From Aldersonia sp. NBC_00410 (GTDB taxonomy: Bacteria; Actinomycetota; Actinomycetes; Mycobacteriales; Mycobacteriaceae): a DNA stretch of 64,000 nucleotides. The position numbers and the translations under genes were made by a program. The first letter of the stretch is position 1; every line of letters starts with the position of its first letter. Shown here piece by piece: positions 1-8,230 of this stretch. The stretch is taken from NCBI RefSeq assembly GCF_026342035.1, contig NZ_JAPENM010000013.1, positions 1-64,000 of the forward strand, in the 5' to 3' direction. Below the pieces are notes generated by a model that saw nothing but the letters and a program-made list of their open reading frames with translations, had not been told where the DNA came from and searched no databases.

Positions 1-440
1 GGTGGGGGCGAGCCCCCACCGCCAACCGACACGGCGGGCAAGCCCGCCGCGAAACGCATTGCCCTGCGCCATCTTCCGGTGCCCGCTACGCGGGCGAATG
101 AGCGAAGCGAAATCGCTGCTCGCGCAGCGCTTTCCGAATCGGACCGTTCCGGCTCCGCCGGAACTCAACGGCACCACCTGCGGGTTCACTCCCCCACCCA
201 ACACACACCCGCTACGCGGGCGGCGGGTACGGGGTCCGGTTTCCATGTAATCCACAGTACGGCAACCCGTTTCAACGGTCAACGCCGACACGCCCACCAA
301 CACACTCATTGTCCCACAACGCATTACCTCCACCCCCCACCGTTCCCCAACCGTAACTCACCACACCCCCGGCTAGGCCGGCACCAACCCGGCCCACCAG
401 GCGCCGGCACTCACACCCGCGCCACCTCTCGCACCACACA
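1..440. repeat. Non-coding stretch with short GC-rich hairpins
   Basis: I see no supportable gene here. The stretch holds several small inverted repeats. GGTGGGGGC/GCCCCCACC occupies 1-20 and GGCGGGC/GCCCGCC occupies 33-48. The motif CCCGC-TAC-GCGGG occurs twice, at 82-94 and 208-220. The remainder is C-rich sequence downstream of the leftward operon. Function is unknown; dispersed plasmid palindromes or terminator-like structures are both possible. Confidence 0.5.
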
Positions 441-478
441 CGAAGGAGCGGCCCGGACTAACCCCGGCCGCTCCTTCG
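441..478 (-). terminator. Intrinsic terminator of the leftward hypothetical operon
   Basis: A perfect 13-bp inverted repeat (CGAAGGAGCGGCC at 441-453, its complement at 466-478) encloses a 12-nt loop. It lies 20 bp beyond the stop codon of the last gene of the operon. There is no clear U-tract, as is common in high-GC actinobacteria. Confidence 0.75.
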
Positions 479-497
479 CTTCCACTCACCCCGATAC

Positions 498-818
498 TCA
501 GTCCTTCGTCACCGTCCAGCCCAATGCCGCTGCGAGCATGTGCAGCAGCTCCTCACCGTCAGGCATGGTGACCTTGAGCATCCGCGCAACCACGGCCGCG
601 CACTCGTCCGGCCGCCCACACTGGCACTCATCGCGCACCGGGCCGTGGTCGGCATAGTCAGAGAACAGCGGGTCTCCGAACGTTGTCGGGTCGATCACCC
701 ACCTATCGGTGCCGTCGAGGTCACGCATCAGATACACCCGTACGGCTTCCTCGATGTAGTGCGTTCCCCGCTCGCATGCCCGATCGGACGCACTCACATA
801 CGGGACCGGAGTACTCAC
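498..818 (-). CDS. Hypothetical protein, small, Cys-containing
   Basis: This is the last gene of a three-gene leftward operon (106 aa). I chose the GTG start at 818 because it overlaps the upstream stop as GTGA, which implies translational coupling. The protein is acidic, with a cysteine cluster C-x-C-x5-C near residues 65-73 that could bind a metal. No signal peptide or membrane segment is visible. A strong hairpin terminator follows the stop. I do not recognise the family. Confidence 0.6.
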   Translation of the reverse strand: MSTPVPYVSASDRACERGTHYIEEAVRVYLMRDLDGTDRWVIDPTTFGDPLFSDYADHGPVRDECQCGRPDECAAVVARMLKVTMPDGEELLHMLAAALGWTVTKD

Positions 819-1243
819 CGGGCCATCCCCGCATCGAACACGACCGCAGCGCGGCAAACGGCCGTCGCCAGCAGGGCGTCCCGCTGCTGGCTCGTCAAGC
901 TCACCGTCTCCCCCTCACCGTCATGGGATACGAACAGCACCGGCCCGAAGTACGGCTGCGAGCGACGCCCGTAGGCATGTGCAATGCGCGTCGCAACCTC
1001 GTTCACCACCGGCTCGGACACACACAGCCCCTCGTCGTCCAGCCACATGTCCAGCACCGGCGTCAGCGCTACCACATCGAACCAGCGGCATCCCAACTCA
1101 GCGCGGATAGCAGCAGCACAGCCCTGCCCGTCCACACGCGCCAGCTCCACCACCCGCGCGTCCCCATTCACGCCGACCACCACACCCGACACGAGGGCCG
1201 TGGTCGCGGGCGCGGTCTCCTGCGAGGCTCCCAGCGCGCTCAC
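815..1243 (-). CDS. DUF3846-like small plasmid protein
   Basis: This 142-aa protein resembles the DUF3846 family, small proteins of unknown function common on phages and plasmids. The family-like pattern is W-x-DDEGL near residues 67-73, NEVATRI near 81-87 and FGPVLF near 99-104. The GTG start at 1243 overlaps the upstream stop by 4 bp, and its own stop overlaps the next start by 4 bp. A longer in-frame extension to 1507 is low-complexity Gly-rich sequence antisense to nothing useful, and I reject it. No catalytic motif is evident. Family membership is judged by eye. Confidence 0.6.
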   Translation of the reverse strand: MSALGASQETAPATTALVSGVVVGVNGDARVVELARVDGQGCAAAIRAELGCRWFDVVALTPVLDMWLDDEGLCVSEPVVNEVATRIAHAYGRRSQPYFGPVLFVSHDGEGETVSLTSQQRDALLATAVCRAAVVFDAGMAR

Positions 1244-1935
1244 TGCGCCTCCACCCCAGCTACCTCGAAGCCCTGAACCGCCAGCCCGAACCGACGGAAA
1301 CCGCCGACCCGACGGCCCAACGTCCGCGCCACCATTTCCGGCGTTACCGCAGCCGTCGCAGCAGCCTCCGCCGCCGCAGCCGAGGGCCACGGCCCCGGTA
1401 CCGGAACCTCCACCCGCACCGACAACCGCGCATCCACCGTCGCCATGAACTGACGCCGACGCGATGCCAACCCGTGCTCGGTCATGAACTGGTCGAACCG
1501 CTCGCACATATCGTGGTCGTCAGCCCACGCCATTGCGTCCGACACCACCCCCGCCAACCACTGTTCCCGCTCCGCTGCCTCCGCCTCGCGTGCCCGACGC
1601 TCCGAAAACACCGCGCCCAACACCCACTCCAGATGAGCAGCTACACCCTCCGGCAGCTCCGGGCCGTCCACCACCGCCGAAACCTGACCCGGCTCAATCT
1701 CGCCCACGAACACGCCACCGGTCAGCTTCACCACAGCCGCCAGCGCCGCCGATGCCGAACCCGACGACACCGCCCCGCGAGCAGCAAAATCGACCACCAA
1801 CCAACCCACTGCCGAACCGCCCGGATCATCGACACCGGAAACCATCACCACCGAACCATCCACCGGAAACACCCCACCCGGCGAGGACGACGACGGCGAA
1901 TCCACAACACCCTGCTCCACCACGAAACCAGTCAT
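1240..1935 (-). CDS. Hypothetical protein, first gene of the leftward operon
   Basis: This is a 231-aa protein of unknown function. It starts MTGFVVEQG and has a Ser/Gly-rich segment near residues 13-20. A Glu/Arg-rich helix (SERRAREAEAAEREQW) follows, and the C-terminal region is Ala-rich. The ATG at 1935 is preferred over the in-frame start at 2001, whose extra residues are Arg/Cys-rich and atypical. No transmembrane segment or recognisable motif is present. It is translationally coupled to the DUF3846-like gene, so the three proteins probably act together. Confidence 0.6.
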   Translation of the reverse strand: MTGFVVEQGVVDSPSSSSPGGVFPVDGSVVMVSGVDDPGGSAVGWLVVDFAARGAVSSGSASAALAAVVKLTGGVFVGEIEPGQVSAVVDGPELPEGVAAHLEWVLGAVFSERRAREAEAAEREQWLAGVVSDAMAWADDHDMCERFDQFMTEHGLASRRRQFMATVDARLSVRVEVPVPGPWPSAAAAEAAATAAVTPEMVARTLGRRVGGFRRFGLAVQGFEVAGVEAQ

Positions 1936-2135
1936 CACGCACACTCCGAACCCGGCCAAAGACCGGAACAAACGCAGTCGGCAGACGGTCAACCCGCCCA
2001 CTACGCAACCAACCAGGACACCCCCAAACTAACCCACCCCACCGACACAAACAACACAGCAAACACACACGCGCACAATCAAATACGGGATACTCCCACT
2101 CACAGATCGCCGCAGAAAACAACCCCTTTACACCG

Positions 2136-2171
2136 CCCACCCAACCAGTGCCGGGGCACCGGTTGGGTGGG
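2136..2171. repeat. 36-bp near-perfect palindrome
   Basis: CCCACCCAACC at 2136-2146 is matched perfectly by GGTTGGGTGGG at 2161-2171. The intervening 14 bp contain a second nested palindrome, GTGCC/GGCAC. The whole could form a cruciform or a bidirectional terminator. It lies about 200 bp upstream of the leftward operon, in sequence with no supportable gene. The flanking stretches 1936-2135 and 2172-2503 show nothing else. Confidence 0.6.
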
Positions 2172-2503
2172 AACAAAGACCGGAAGAGAACTGCTCTAAG
2201 CTTTGGTCCCAGGCGACCCAGGCTCCCGGCGAGGACACCGCGATCTCCGATCGCTTCTGAGCGGCCCGCCGCTCTCGGTTTACGCCGCACACACCAGGTG
2301 TGGACACGAGAACGCTTTCCTGGGACCACCTGAGCTCTGGTTTTACCGTCGGTACGGGAGCTCTTCGACTTTGAGCGGACAGGTCAGCATGAGGTCTGGG
2401 TTGCGGCCCGCTGTTCGCGGGTGCAGTGGAGCCCTGGCCACCTGGGGTTGCCAAAGACCGCGATAAACGCGACGGCACACAAGATCTTTCGACACACGAT
2501 ATG

Positions 2504-2595
2504 GCCGAGATGAAGCGCCGTGCCTGCCGAGTTTGCGAATGGAGCGTGATGTGCTCAAGCGCTCCGTGGTCCTGATGATGGAGGCGACGAGGTGA
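2504..2595 (+). pseudogene. Remnant of an IS3-family transposase OrfA
   Basis: The frame ending at the TGA at 2593-2595 reads LRMERDVLKRSVVLMMEATR. This matches the characteristic C-terminal leucine-zipper end of IS3-family OrfA proteins (RMERDVLKRSVVLW). Immediately upstream, in a different frame, AEMKR fits the preceding OrfA segment, so a frameshift separates the two pieces. No OrfB sequence or terminal repeats could be identified after it. It is a decayed fragment, not a working element. Confidence 0.55.
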
Positions 2596-2704
2596 GCGCG
2601 GCACGCTTTCGTCACTTCGTGGTTGGCGGAGTTCGATGCCCGTGCGTACCCGAAGGCGTCTTCGCCGGCGATCTTCTGCACCGGCACGCCTGATATATGG
2701 TCAA

Positions 2705-3205
2705 ATGTCGGTCGTGGCGATCATGCTTGCGTTGGTTCAGGTTCTGGCACTTGTTGTTGCAGTCGTGGGACTCGTCAAACTAGTTGGCGATACTCGAGCG
2801 GAAAATTCGCGCAAGCGGCAACAAGCTACGATCGACTTCATTGCATCGACGATTGAGCGGCAGCACACTCTCTACGCGAACGTTTATCGCGATTCAAGCT
2901 TTGTCACTAGAGCGAAGGAGATTAATAGCCCGGAATTTCATCAGCTGACCTCTTATCTCGGTTATTTGGAGTACCTCGCTGCAGCGGTAAATATGGAGAT
3001 TATGGATATCCGAGTCGTAGAACGCACGATTGGGTCCCGGATCACGCGCGGTTTGGAAGATTTTTCATCGTGGATCGCTATCGAACAGAAGCGACTTTTA
3101 CCAACTGCCTATAACGAAATTGAAACTCTCTCCAAGACTCTGCACAAGCGTCGCAAACCTAAGCTCGCAAACCCGCCAATACAGTCAGCCGACCCGATCC
3201 GATAG
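2705..3205 (+). CDS. Membrane-anchored DUF4760-like protein
   Basis: This 166-aa protein has one N-terminal transmembrane helix (about residues 2-26, MSVVAIMLALVQVLALVVAV) followed by a charged cytoplasmic helical region. That layout resembles DUF4760 proteins, whose function is unknown. I chose ATG 2705 because the longer in-frame start at 2636 adds an Arg-rich stretch ahead of the membrane helix. Codon usage is less GC-biased than its neighbours (many AT-rich codons), which suggests recent acquisition. It is convergent with csf3. Such small membrane proteins often sit near defence genes, but no role can be assigned. Confidence 0.6.
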   Translation: MSVVAIMLALVQVLALVVAVVGLVKLVGDTRAENSRKRQQATIDFIASTIERQHTLYANVYRDSSFVTRAKEINSPEFHQLTSYLGYLEYLAAAVNMEIMDIRVVERTIGSRITRGLEDFSSWIAIEQKRLLPTAYNEIETLSKTLHKRRKPKLANPPIQSADPIR

Positions 3206-3249
3206 AACGCCCGCCTTATACCCGCGTGGCTATGGTTTGTGACTTGCTG

Positions 3250-3975
3250 TCACCGGAACGGGAGTTCGACGAACGCCCTGCGAGCCGGATGCATGTAGGG
3301 CGGTCGCAGGCCCATGCGCCCCTGCCCCCCGGTTCGGATACTGCAGCGTCCTTCGATGCATTTGCGAGGAACGGTGCGCCCGAGGCTTCGGTCCGGGTGT
3401 AGATGCGCGTAATCGAACGGGTCGCCGCCGGCCTGCGGAGTGACACTCCATTCGAGGATGTGCCCGTGCCCAGCGCCGCGTTTCTTCCCGATCGCGGTGA
3501 TGTGCTCGAGCAAGCCCGCGATCGCGTCCGGGTCCCCCACCGCACGCCACACCAGCGACTTGCACATGGTCAGCGGCAGCGGCATCACCCGAGCCCGATA
3601 CCGGCCCTGCCGTTCGGACACCAACGCCAGCAATGCAGCAGCTGTCTGCGCCAGCGCGAGTTGATCTGGTCGCCCGGACCAGTACTGCACGTGCGGGCCC
3701 GCGACCTCACCCTCGGGCCACGCGAATGTGGCCGCCCAGTGCCAGAATTCACCCCCTGCACCCGAACATCTCGCGAGCGGAAGCTCGAGCTCATCCGGCA
3801 CGACCGAGCGGTCGAAGACCGGGTAGTCGACGTCGGCCGTGCGCGCGGCGGCTTTCGCTTCTGCGCGGATCTCGGATGCCAGCAAACCATCGAGGCTGAT
3901 CCCCCATGGCACTCCGTGCCCAACCCCACCGGCAAGACGCGCCCGCACGATTACCGGCGTGCCATGCCCGATCAT
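3250..3975 (-). CDS. csf3: Type IV-B CRISPR Csf3 (Cas5-like)
   Basis: This 241-aa RAMP-fold protein should be the Cas5-like subunit of a type IV effector complex. The visible hallmark is a glycine-rich RAMP loop, GKKRGAGHGHILEW, near residues 163-176. The N-terminus (MIGHGTPVIVRARLAGG) also suits Csf3. The ATG at 3975 overlaps the csf2 stop as ATGA, so the two are coupled; the in-frame extension to 4122 is rejected. The order cas11-csf2-csf3 matches type IV-B. In that family Csf3 is thought to cap the crRNA-binding filament, and no nuclease activity is expected. The assignment rests on motif and synteny, not on a search. Confidence 0.75.
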   Translation of the reverse strand: MIGHGTPVIVRARLAGGVGHGVPWGISLDGLLASEIRAEAKAAARTADVDYPVFDRSVVPDELELPLARCSGAGGEFWHWAATFAWPEGEVAGPHVQYWSGRPDQLALAQTAAALLALVSERQGRYRARVMPLPLTMCKSLVWRAVGDPDAIAGLLEHITAIGKKRGAGHGHILEWSVTPQAGGDPFDYAHLHPDRSLGRTVPRKCIEGRCSIRTGGQGRMGLRPPYMHPARRAFVELPFR

Positions 3976-4814
3976 GCCGGCAGCGACGTGAGCGCTTCGA
4001 GCGCTTCTTCGCGCCGCGCCCCGACAACAGCGCGCCAGTCCAGATCGGGCCCCGCGTAAACCTCCGGCACCAGAGCGGTCGCGACGCGACCATGACCTAC
4101 ACCGGACCGGCCCCCGAGCCAACCCGTACGAACAAACTCGGCAAGAACATCACCCAGGAAAGCATGATCGAGCGCACTGCCCCGCACGATCTGCACCCAC
4201 GACTCGAATCGCGTTCCCGGGGTGAGCGTTTCGAGTTCGTAGCGCATCAATGGAGACTTGACACCCTTACCGTCACCGGATGCGTCATCCCCGCCGGCCG
4301 GGCCGACATCATCGAGGTGGCTGTAGGTCTCGAGCGCTTCGACGTCGAACCTGCTCGGCAACGGATCCGGGTACTTCCCACGCAGCATCGGCCGCGCCTC
4401 GTCCACGATCGGCACCACATGCCCCACCTGCAGGCATCCACCAATCGGCGCCGCGCCGACAGCTCCACCGAACACGCTCAGCTGCGGCACGAGGTCCCGC
4501 AATCGATGCAATCGACGTCCCGTAATCGGCTCGGCACTGGTCTTCACAATCGCGCCACCATTGCGCAGCGCGTGAGCGACCCCGAGCGGAAGCAACCCCT
4601 CGTAGCCAAGCACGTCACGCAGCATCTGCTCACCGATGCGGCGCAGCACGCCGCGAAACGAATTCCCAGAGATCACCGGCACCAACTCGATCGACCCATC
4701 GGACTGAATCACCTTCATACGCCGCAGCATCGATGTCGTGCCGAGAACCTCGCCGCTGTGCGATATCGGCGAGCACGCCCGCATCTCGATATCCCAACGC
4801 CGAGTGATACTCAC
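3972..4814 (-). CDS. csf2: Type IV-B CRISPR Csf2 (Cas7-like backbone)
   Basis: This 280-aa protein is the Cas7-like backbone subunit expected to polymerise along the guide RNA. The visible Cas7/RAMP signatures are SHSGE near residues 18-22, SGNSFRGVLRR at 49-59, and a late Gly-rich motif, GGRSGVGHGRVA. The GTG start at 4814 overlaps the cas11-like stop (GTGA), and its own stop overlaps the csf3 start. Length and order agree with type IV Csf2. No adaptation genes, Cas6, DinG (csf4) or CRISPR array occur in the window, which points to subtype IV-B rather than IV-A. Confidence 0.82.
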   Translation of the reverse strand: MSITRRWDIEMRACSPISHSGEVLGTTSMLRRMKVIQSDGSIELVPVISGNSFRGVLRRIGEQMLRDVLGYEGLLPLGVAHALRNGGAIVKTSAEPITGRRLHRLRDLVPQLSVFGGAVGAAPIGGCLQVGHVVPIVDEARPMLRGKYPDPLPSRFDVEALETYSHLDDVGPAGGDDASGDGKGVKSPLMRYELETLTPGTRFESWVQIVRGSALDHAFLGDVLAEFVRTGWLGGRSGVGHGRVATALVPEVYAGPDLDWRAVVGARREEALEALTSLPA

Positions 4815-5248
4815 TGGCCGCCACCATCGGCCACCCGGGAAGCTCGAACCGCATCGGCGACTATCCGAGTGCGCAGCGTCAAAGCTGTTGTCTGGTCCCG
4901 CATGACTCGCAACACCGGCCGCGGTTCACTCGTCAACAACACAGCGAGCTCGTCTCTCTGCTCATTGGTACGTGGAGTAGACCCAAGCCGCGCCGAGGCC
5001 GCTGACCACCACTGATGCAGGCTGGCGCTGGAATAGGTGGCCAGCCGCACCCGCGAAGGCAGAAGGCTGTCCCAGTACTCACCGCGCCGAGCACCGACCC
5101 AATTCTTATCCGACCAATCGACACCGAAGTGCAGCAGAAGGACCAGGCGTTCCGCGACTTGCGCCGCCGAGTCGGTAAGCAGCGGAAGCGCGGGCGCAGC
5201 CGCGATCCATCGAGCCGTAACCGGCGGGGAGCCGCGCCCTCCGACCAT
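4811..5248 (-). CDS. cas11: Type IV-B small subunit (Cas11-like)
   Basis: This 145-aa, mostly helical protein sits directly upstream of csf2 and is coupled to it by a GTGA overlap. In type IV-B loci this position is occupied by the Cas11-like small subunit. Features include AERLVLLLHFGVDW, an aromatic/Arg segment (RRGEYWDSLLPSRVR) and LHQWWSAASARL. The ATG at 5248 is preferred; the upstream in-frame extension to 5377 is Arg-rich and reads through a likely leader. The 5249-5496 gap holds no gene and probably contains the promoter. The identification rests mainly on synteny. Confidence 0.65.
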   Translation of the reverse strand: MVGGRGSPPVTARWIAAAPALPLLTDSAAQVAERLVLLLHFGVDWSDKNWVGARRGEYWDSLLPSRVRLATYSSASLHQWWSAASARLGSTPRTNEQRDELAVLLTSEPRPVLRVMRDQTTALTLRTRIVADAVRASRVADGGGQ

Positions 5249-5496
5249 CAGACAACCGTACCTAACGGCGGGGCGCACCGGCCAACCGATACGCGGACGC
5301 CGCGATTGATATTGCCGCGGACACTGAATCTTGAGAAAAAAATCGGACATGTTGAGATGTTGAGACAAATTGGCCATTGACGGATAGTCGAGCTAAACGC
5401 CCAGGCGGTCAGTCCGTTTTCCGCCCTGCGCCGTTGTGGCTTGGGGTTCGGGCGGTCGTTCCGGCGGAGCGGGCGGATTGAAGGTGCAACCCGGGT

Positions 5497-7782
5497 TCAG
5501 CGTTTCGTTCGGCCTCGAACCGCCAGTAGTGCGAGCGCGAGCAGTACCGGAACCAGCAACCTCAGGGCGATGTCGGTTGCAATTCCAATCGGCGTGAGCT
5601 CCGGTGTGTTGCTCGGGTTCCGTAGCAACGCCACAGTGTTGCGGCCGGCCAACTCGAACGCATCCCCCCAGTCGAACAACGGCTTATCGACGTCGACGTA
5701 GAAGACCGCGCCGGTTGGCCGATCCACCAGAGACACCTCGCGAGTCGACCCGGGAGGGTCCTTCACCCCCACTGTCGCGAACACCACCGAACCAGCCAGA
5801 ATCAAGACAGCGATCGCAGTGAACGCCCGCCAAGCGCGCAGCCCGTAGCCGGACACCATCCAGTACGCGGTCAACAACCAATGCTCAGCGAGCGACGGCC
5901 TACCCCCAGTCGCGCTCGATGCTCGACGCGCCAGACGACGCATCTCCATCTCGCCGTAGTAGAAATCCGCAGCACCCGGCTCATTACTGCTGTCCTCCAG
6001 GCCCTTACGGAGCGCACGGTAAACCCCTGCGATCAACTTCGCGTCCGGCGGAGCGGCGTCAGCGCTCCGGTCGGGCGCGACCGGAGCGGTCGCCTCGATC
6101 GGGCCGGCGGGCTCGGCGGTCACAACAACCGGATCATTCGGCGCGGACGCTGGCGCCTTGTCCCAAGTCGCGTGCTGCTCCCTCCAGATTCGTTCCTCAG
6201 CGATCGCGTCCCGGCGTGTGAACCGCAGGGGTCGACGGAACCTCGTGCCGGTAGGGGTGGTGGGCAGTGTGCAGGCGCTGTCGATGCGCGTCCTGTCGAG
6301 ACCGTGCGCTCCGGCGAAATGGCAAACGGTGAGGTCGATCGCGGACAATTCGAGGTCGGCGACGGTCGCCCGCCGGAGTGACCGCATCGAGGTCGGCCTT
6401 CTGAGGGTCGGTAGAAGGTGATCAGCGAGAGTGGCGCGATCATGGCGACCTTGCTCGTCGCCGACCTCCCGCTGATGTGGTTCGGGAAGCCAGTCGCTCC
6501 AATCCTCAGGTCCGGGGTCGGAGATCGTAGTTCGGGCGCCGAATGTAGTGGCGGTGGCATCGACTTGACCGCGTACCAGCAGAGCGCCTCCCAAGCGCAG
6601 GTCGACATTGAGCAGACTCAGATCCGGGCATAGCAATCGAATGGTGACCGGCTCAAAGAATCGCGCCTCATCGAATATGACTGTCCATGCTGCCCAGACA
6701 CCATCGATCGGACCTTTGAACCGCGCCCGCCGAAACGACATCACCGCTCCGAGAGCCTTGCCGAGGCGCAGCGAGGACCCCTCTGTGAATATCGTGTCAT
6801 CGAACTCGGCCTTCCTCTTGAACGTCGCGCGATCGAACTCGGCCCTCCCGTTGAACGTCGCCCCGCCGAACCCGGCGACCCCGTTGAACGTCGCCTTGTT
6901 GAACCCGGCGTCCCCGTTGAACGTCGCCCCTCCGAACCCGGCGTACCCGTTGAACGTCGCCCCGCCGAACCCGGCGACCCCGTTGAACGTCGCGTCACCG
7001 AACCCGGCGTTCCCGGCGAACGTCGCCATGCCGAACCCGGCGAACCCGTTGAACGTCGCCCAGCCGAACTCGGCGTTCCCGGCGAACGTCGCCACCATGA
7101 ACTGGGCGAACCCGTTGAACGTCGCCCCGCCGAACTCTGCGACCCCGTTGAACGTCGCCTGGAACTGAACGTCCCCGGCGAACTTCGCCCCCATGAACTC
7201 TGCGACCCCGTTGAACGTCGTCGCCTGGAACTGAACGTCCCCGGCGAACTTCGCCCCGCTGAACCCGGCGACCCCACTGAACGTCGCCAGCCCGAATCCG
7301 GCGTACCCGGCGAACGTCGCCTTGATGAACTGGACGTCCTCGTCGAACGTCGCGTACGCGAACTGGGTGACCCCGGCGAACGTCGCCCCCCAGAACCTAA
7401 CGCCCTCGGTGAACGCCGACCCCACGAACGAGGCGTCCCCGCCGAACTTCACCCCCTTCTGGACCTTCACTGCGCCGAATTTGCAATAGGCTAAATCGAT
7501 CTCGACGATGTCGGCCGGACCGCTGACATTGAGTTGTCCGGTGATGATCGCGCCTCGCACGGCGACTCTCTCGATGAGCGGTCCCGCGTATCGCTGTCCG
7601 CCGGTGATCAGTTCGGCGAGAAACGCTGCACGGATCTCGCGGTCGGGGTCATTCCATTCCGCGATTTCGGCAGGTGTGGGTTCAGCTTCTGGGTCGATGA
7701 GGTCGCAGCGTTCACCGGCAAGCGCCGCGTCGAGGAGGCGTTGCTCGGCGGGGAGAAGTTCTGCCAGGTCGGTGGTGGCCAT
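5497..7782 (-). CDS. Giant pentapeptide-repeat membrane protein
   Basis: This 761-aa protein has a long pentapeptide-repeat block, roughly residues 90-330. F-x-x-A-T-F-N/A-G-x-A units recur (for example ATFNGVAGFGG) and should fold as a right-handed beta-helix. A Pro/Ala-rich charged region follows. The C-terminus has two transmembrane helices: WRAFTAIAVLILAGSVVFAT (about 685-705) and a final LLVPVLLALALLAV ending in RGRTKR. ATG 7782 follows a good ribosome site (AAAGGGG). The gene sits between csf1 and cas11, splitting the usual IV-B operon. Pentapeptide membrane proteins occur in some stress and defence loci, but no substrate can be inferred. Confidence 0.8.
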   Translation of the reverse strand: MATTDLAELLPAEQRLLDAALAGERCDLIDPEAEPTPAEIAEWNDPDREIRAAFLAELITGGQRYAGPLIERVAVRGAIITGQLNVSGPADIVEIDLAYCKFGAVKVQKGVKFGGDASFVGSAFTEGVRFWGATFAGVTQFAYATFDEDVQFIKATFAGYAGFGLATFSGVAGFSGAKFAGDVQFQATTFNGVAEFMGAKFAGDVQFQATFNGVAEFGGATFNGFAQFMVATFAGNAEFGWATFNGFAGFGMATFAGNAGFGDATFNGVAGFGGATFNGYAGFGGATFNGDAGFNKATFNGVAGFGGATFNGRAEFDRATFKRKAEFDDTIFTEGSSLRLGKALGAVMSFRRARFKGPIDGVWAAWTVIFDEARFFEPVTIRLLCPDLSLLNVDLRLGGALLVRGQVDATATTFGARTTISDPGPEDWSDWLPEPHQREVGDEQGRHDRATLADHLLPTLRRPTSMRSLRRATVADLELSAIDLTVCHFAGAHGLDRTRIDSACTLPTTPTGTRFRRPLRFTRRDAIAEERIWREQHATWDKAPASAPNDPVVVTAEPAGPIEATAPVAPDRSADAAPPDAKLIAGVYRALRKGLEDSSNEPGAADFYYGEMEMRRLARRASSATGGRPSLAEHWLLTAYWMVSGYGLRAWRAFTAIAVLILAGSVVFATVGVKDPPGSTREVSLVDRPTGAVFYVDVDKPLFDWGDAFELAGRNTVALLRNPSNTPELTPIGIATDIALRLLVPVLLALALLAVRGRTKR

Positions 7783-7887
7783 GGTCGGGCCCCTTTACGT
7801 GGTGGACGCGGCGCCGGTCCCGGTGGTGTGGTGGCGGCTTGAAGATACCGACCGGGTGGCGTCGAATCCGTCGAAACGGGAGCCTTG

Positions 7888-8151
7888 TCACGTGGGCGCG
7901 TCGTAGTCCTTGCCGACGTACACGTCGACGAAGTCGTCGGGCCGGACGAACTGGTCCTTCGCGTACTGCTTTGGGGGATGCAGGGTGCCGTCGGGGTTAC
8001 TGGTTCGACGGTCGCGGAAGCTGATGCAAGCCGGGCCGATTCGCGGGTTGATCGTTTCCATCCGGTGTGACATCTCGTGGATCGTGATGCGCAGCGACTC
8101 GTCGGGGCCGGCCGCCGAGGTCGACTGCTCCCCCTTCTGCCCGGCGCGCAT
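7888..8151 (-). CDS. Short HExxH protein resembling a phage MuF/ART-type C-terminal domain
   Basis: This 87-aa ORF carries TIHEMSHRME, which contains HExxH at residues 25-29. After it come NPRIGPACISFRDRRT and a YVGKDYD tail. The arrangement resembles the zinc-motif C-terminal domain of phage-derived MuF-like head or toxin proteins. It is much shorter than such proteins, so it may be a truncated remnant or a stand-alone domain. The start abuts the iteron cluster at 8151-8204 and is divergent from the HTH gene at 8231, so the pair may share regulation. Expression is plausible but unproven. Confidence 0.45.
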   Translation of the reverse strand: MRAGQKGEQSTSAAGPDESLRITIHEMSHRMETINPRIGPACISFRDRRTSNPDGTLHPPKQYAKDQFVRPDDFVDVYVGKDYDAPT

Positions 8152-8204
8152 ACTAGCCCCACGCTAGTACGCGCGTTACGCTAGTACCTGCGCGCCGCTA
8201 GTAC
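8151..8204. promoter_or_regulatory. Three 17-bp iterons with an inverted half-site
   Basis: CGCTAGTAC occurs at 8162-8170, 8179-8187 and 8196-8204, an exact 17-bp period. The inverted half TACTAGC lies at 8151-8157. The array sits between the divergent starts at 8151 and 8231 and just upstream of an HTH protein. It is probably an operator or partition/replication iteron set bound by that protein. The period falls within the usual range of plasmid iterons. Confidence 0.65.
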
Positions 8205-8230
8205 CGGACGGACGGCCGAAGAGGAGCGAA

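Noticed and set aside
1-95. Possible linear telomere end
   Set aside because: Hairpins exist but window edges are arbitrary, and no run of telomere-like palindromes is seen.
2128-2604. Minus-strand ORF of 158 aa
   Set aside because: No sensible composition or start, and it overlaps the IS3 remnant and the palindrome.
6608-7168. + strand ORF with NVAPPNPA repeats
   Set aside because: Mirror of the pentapeptide repeats on the minus strand.
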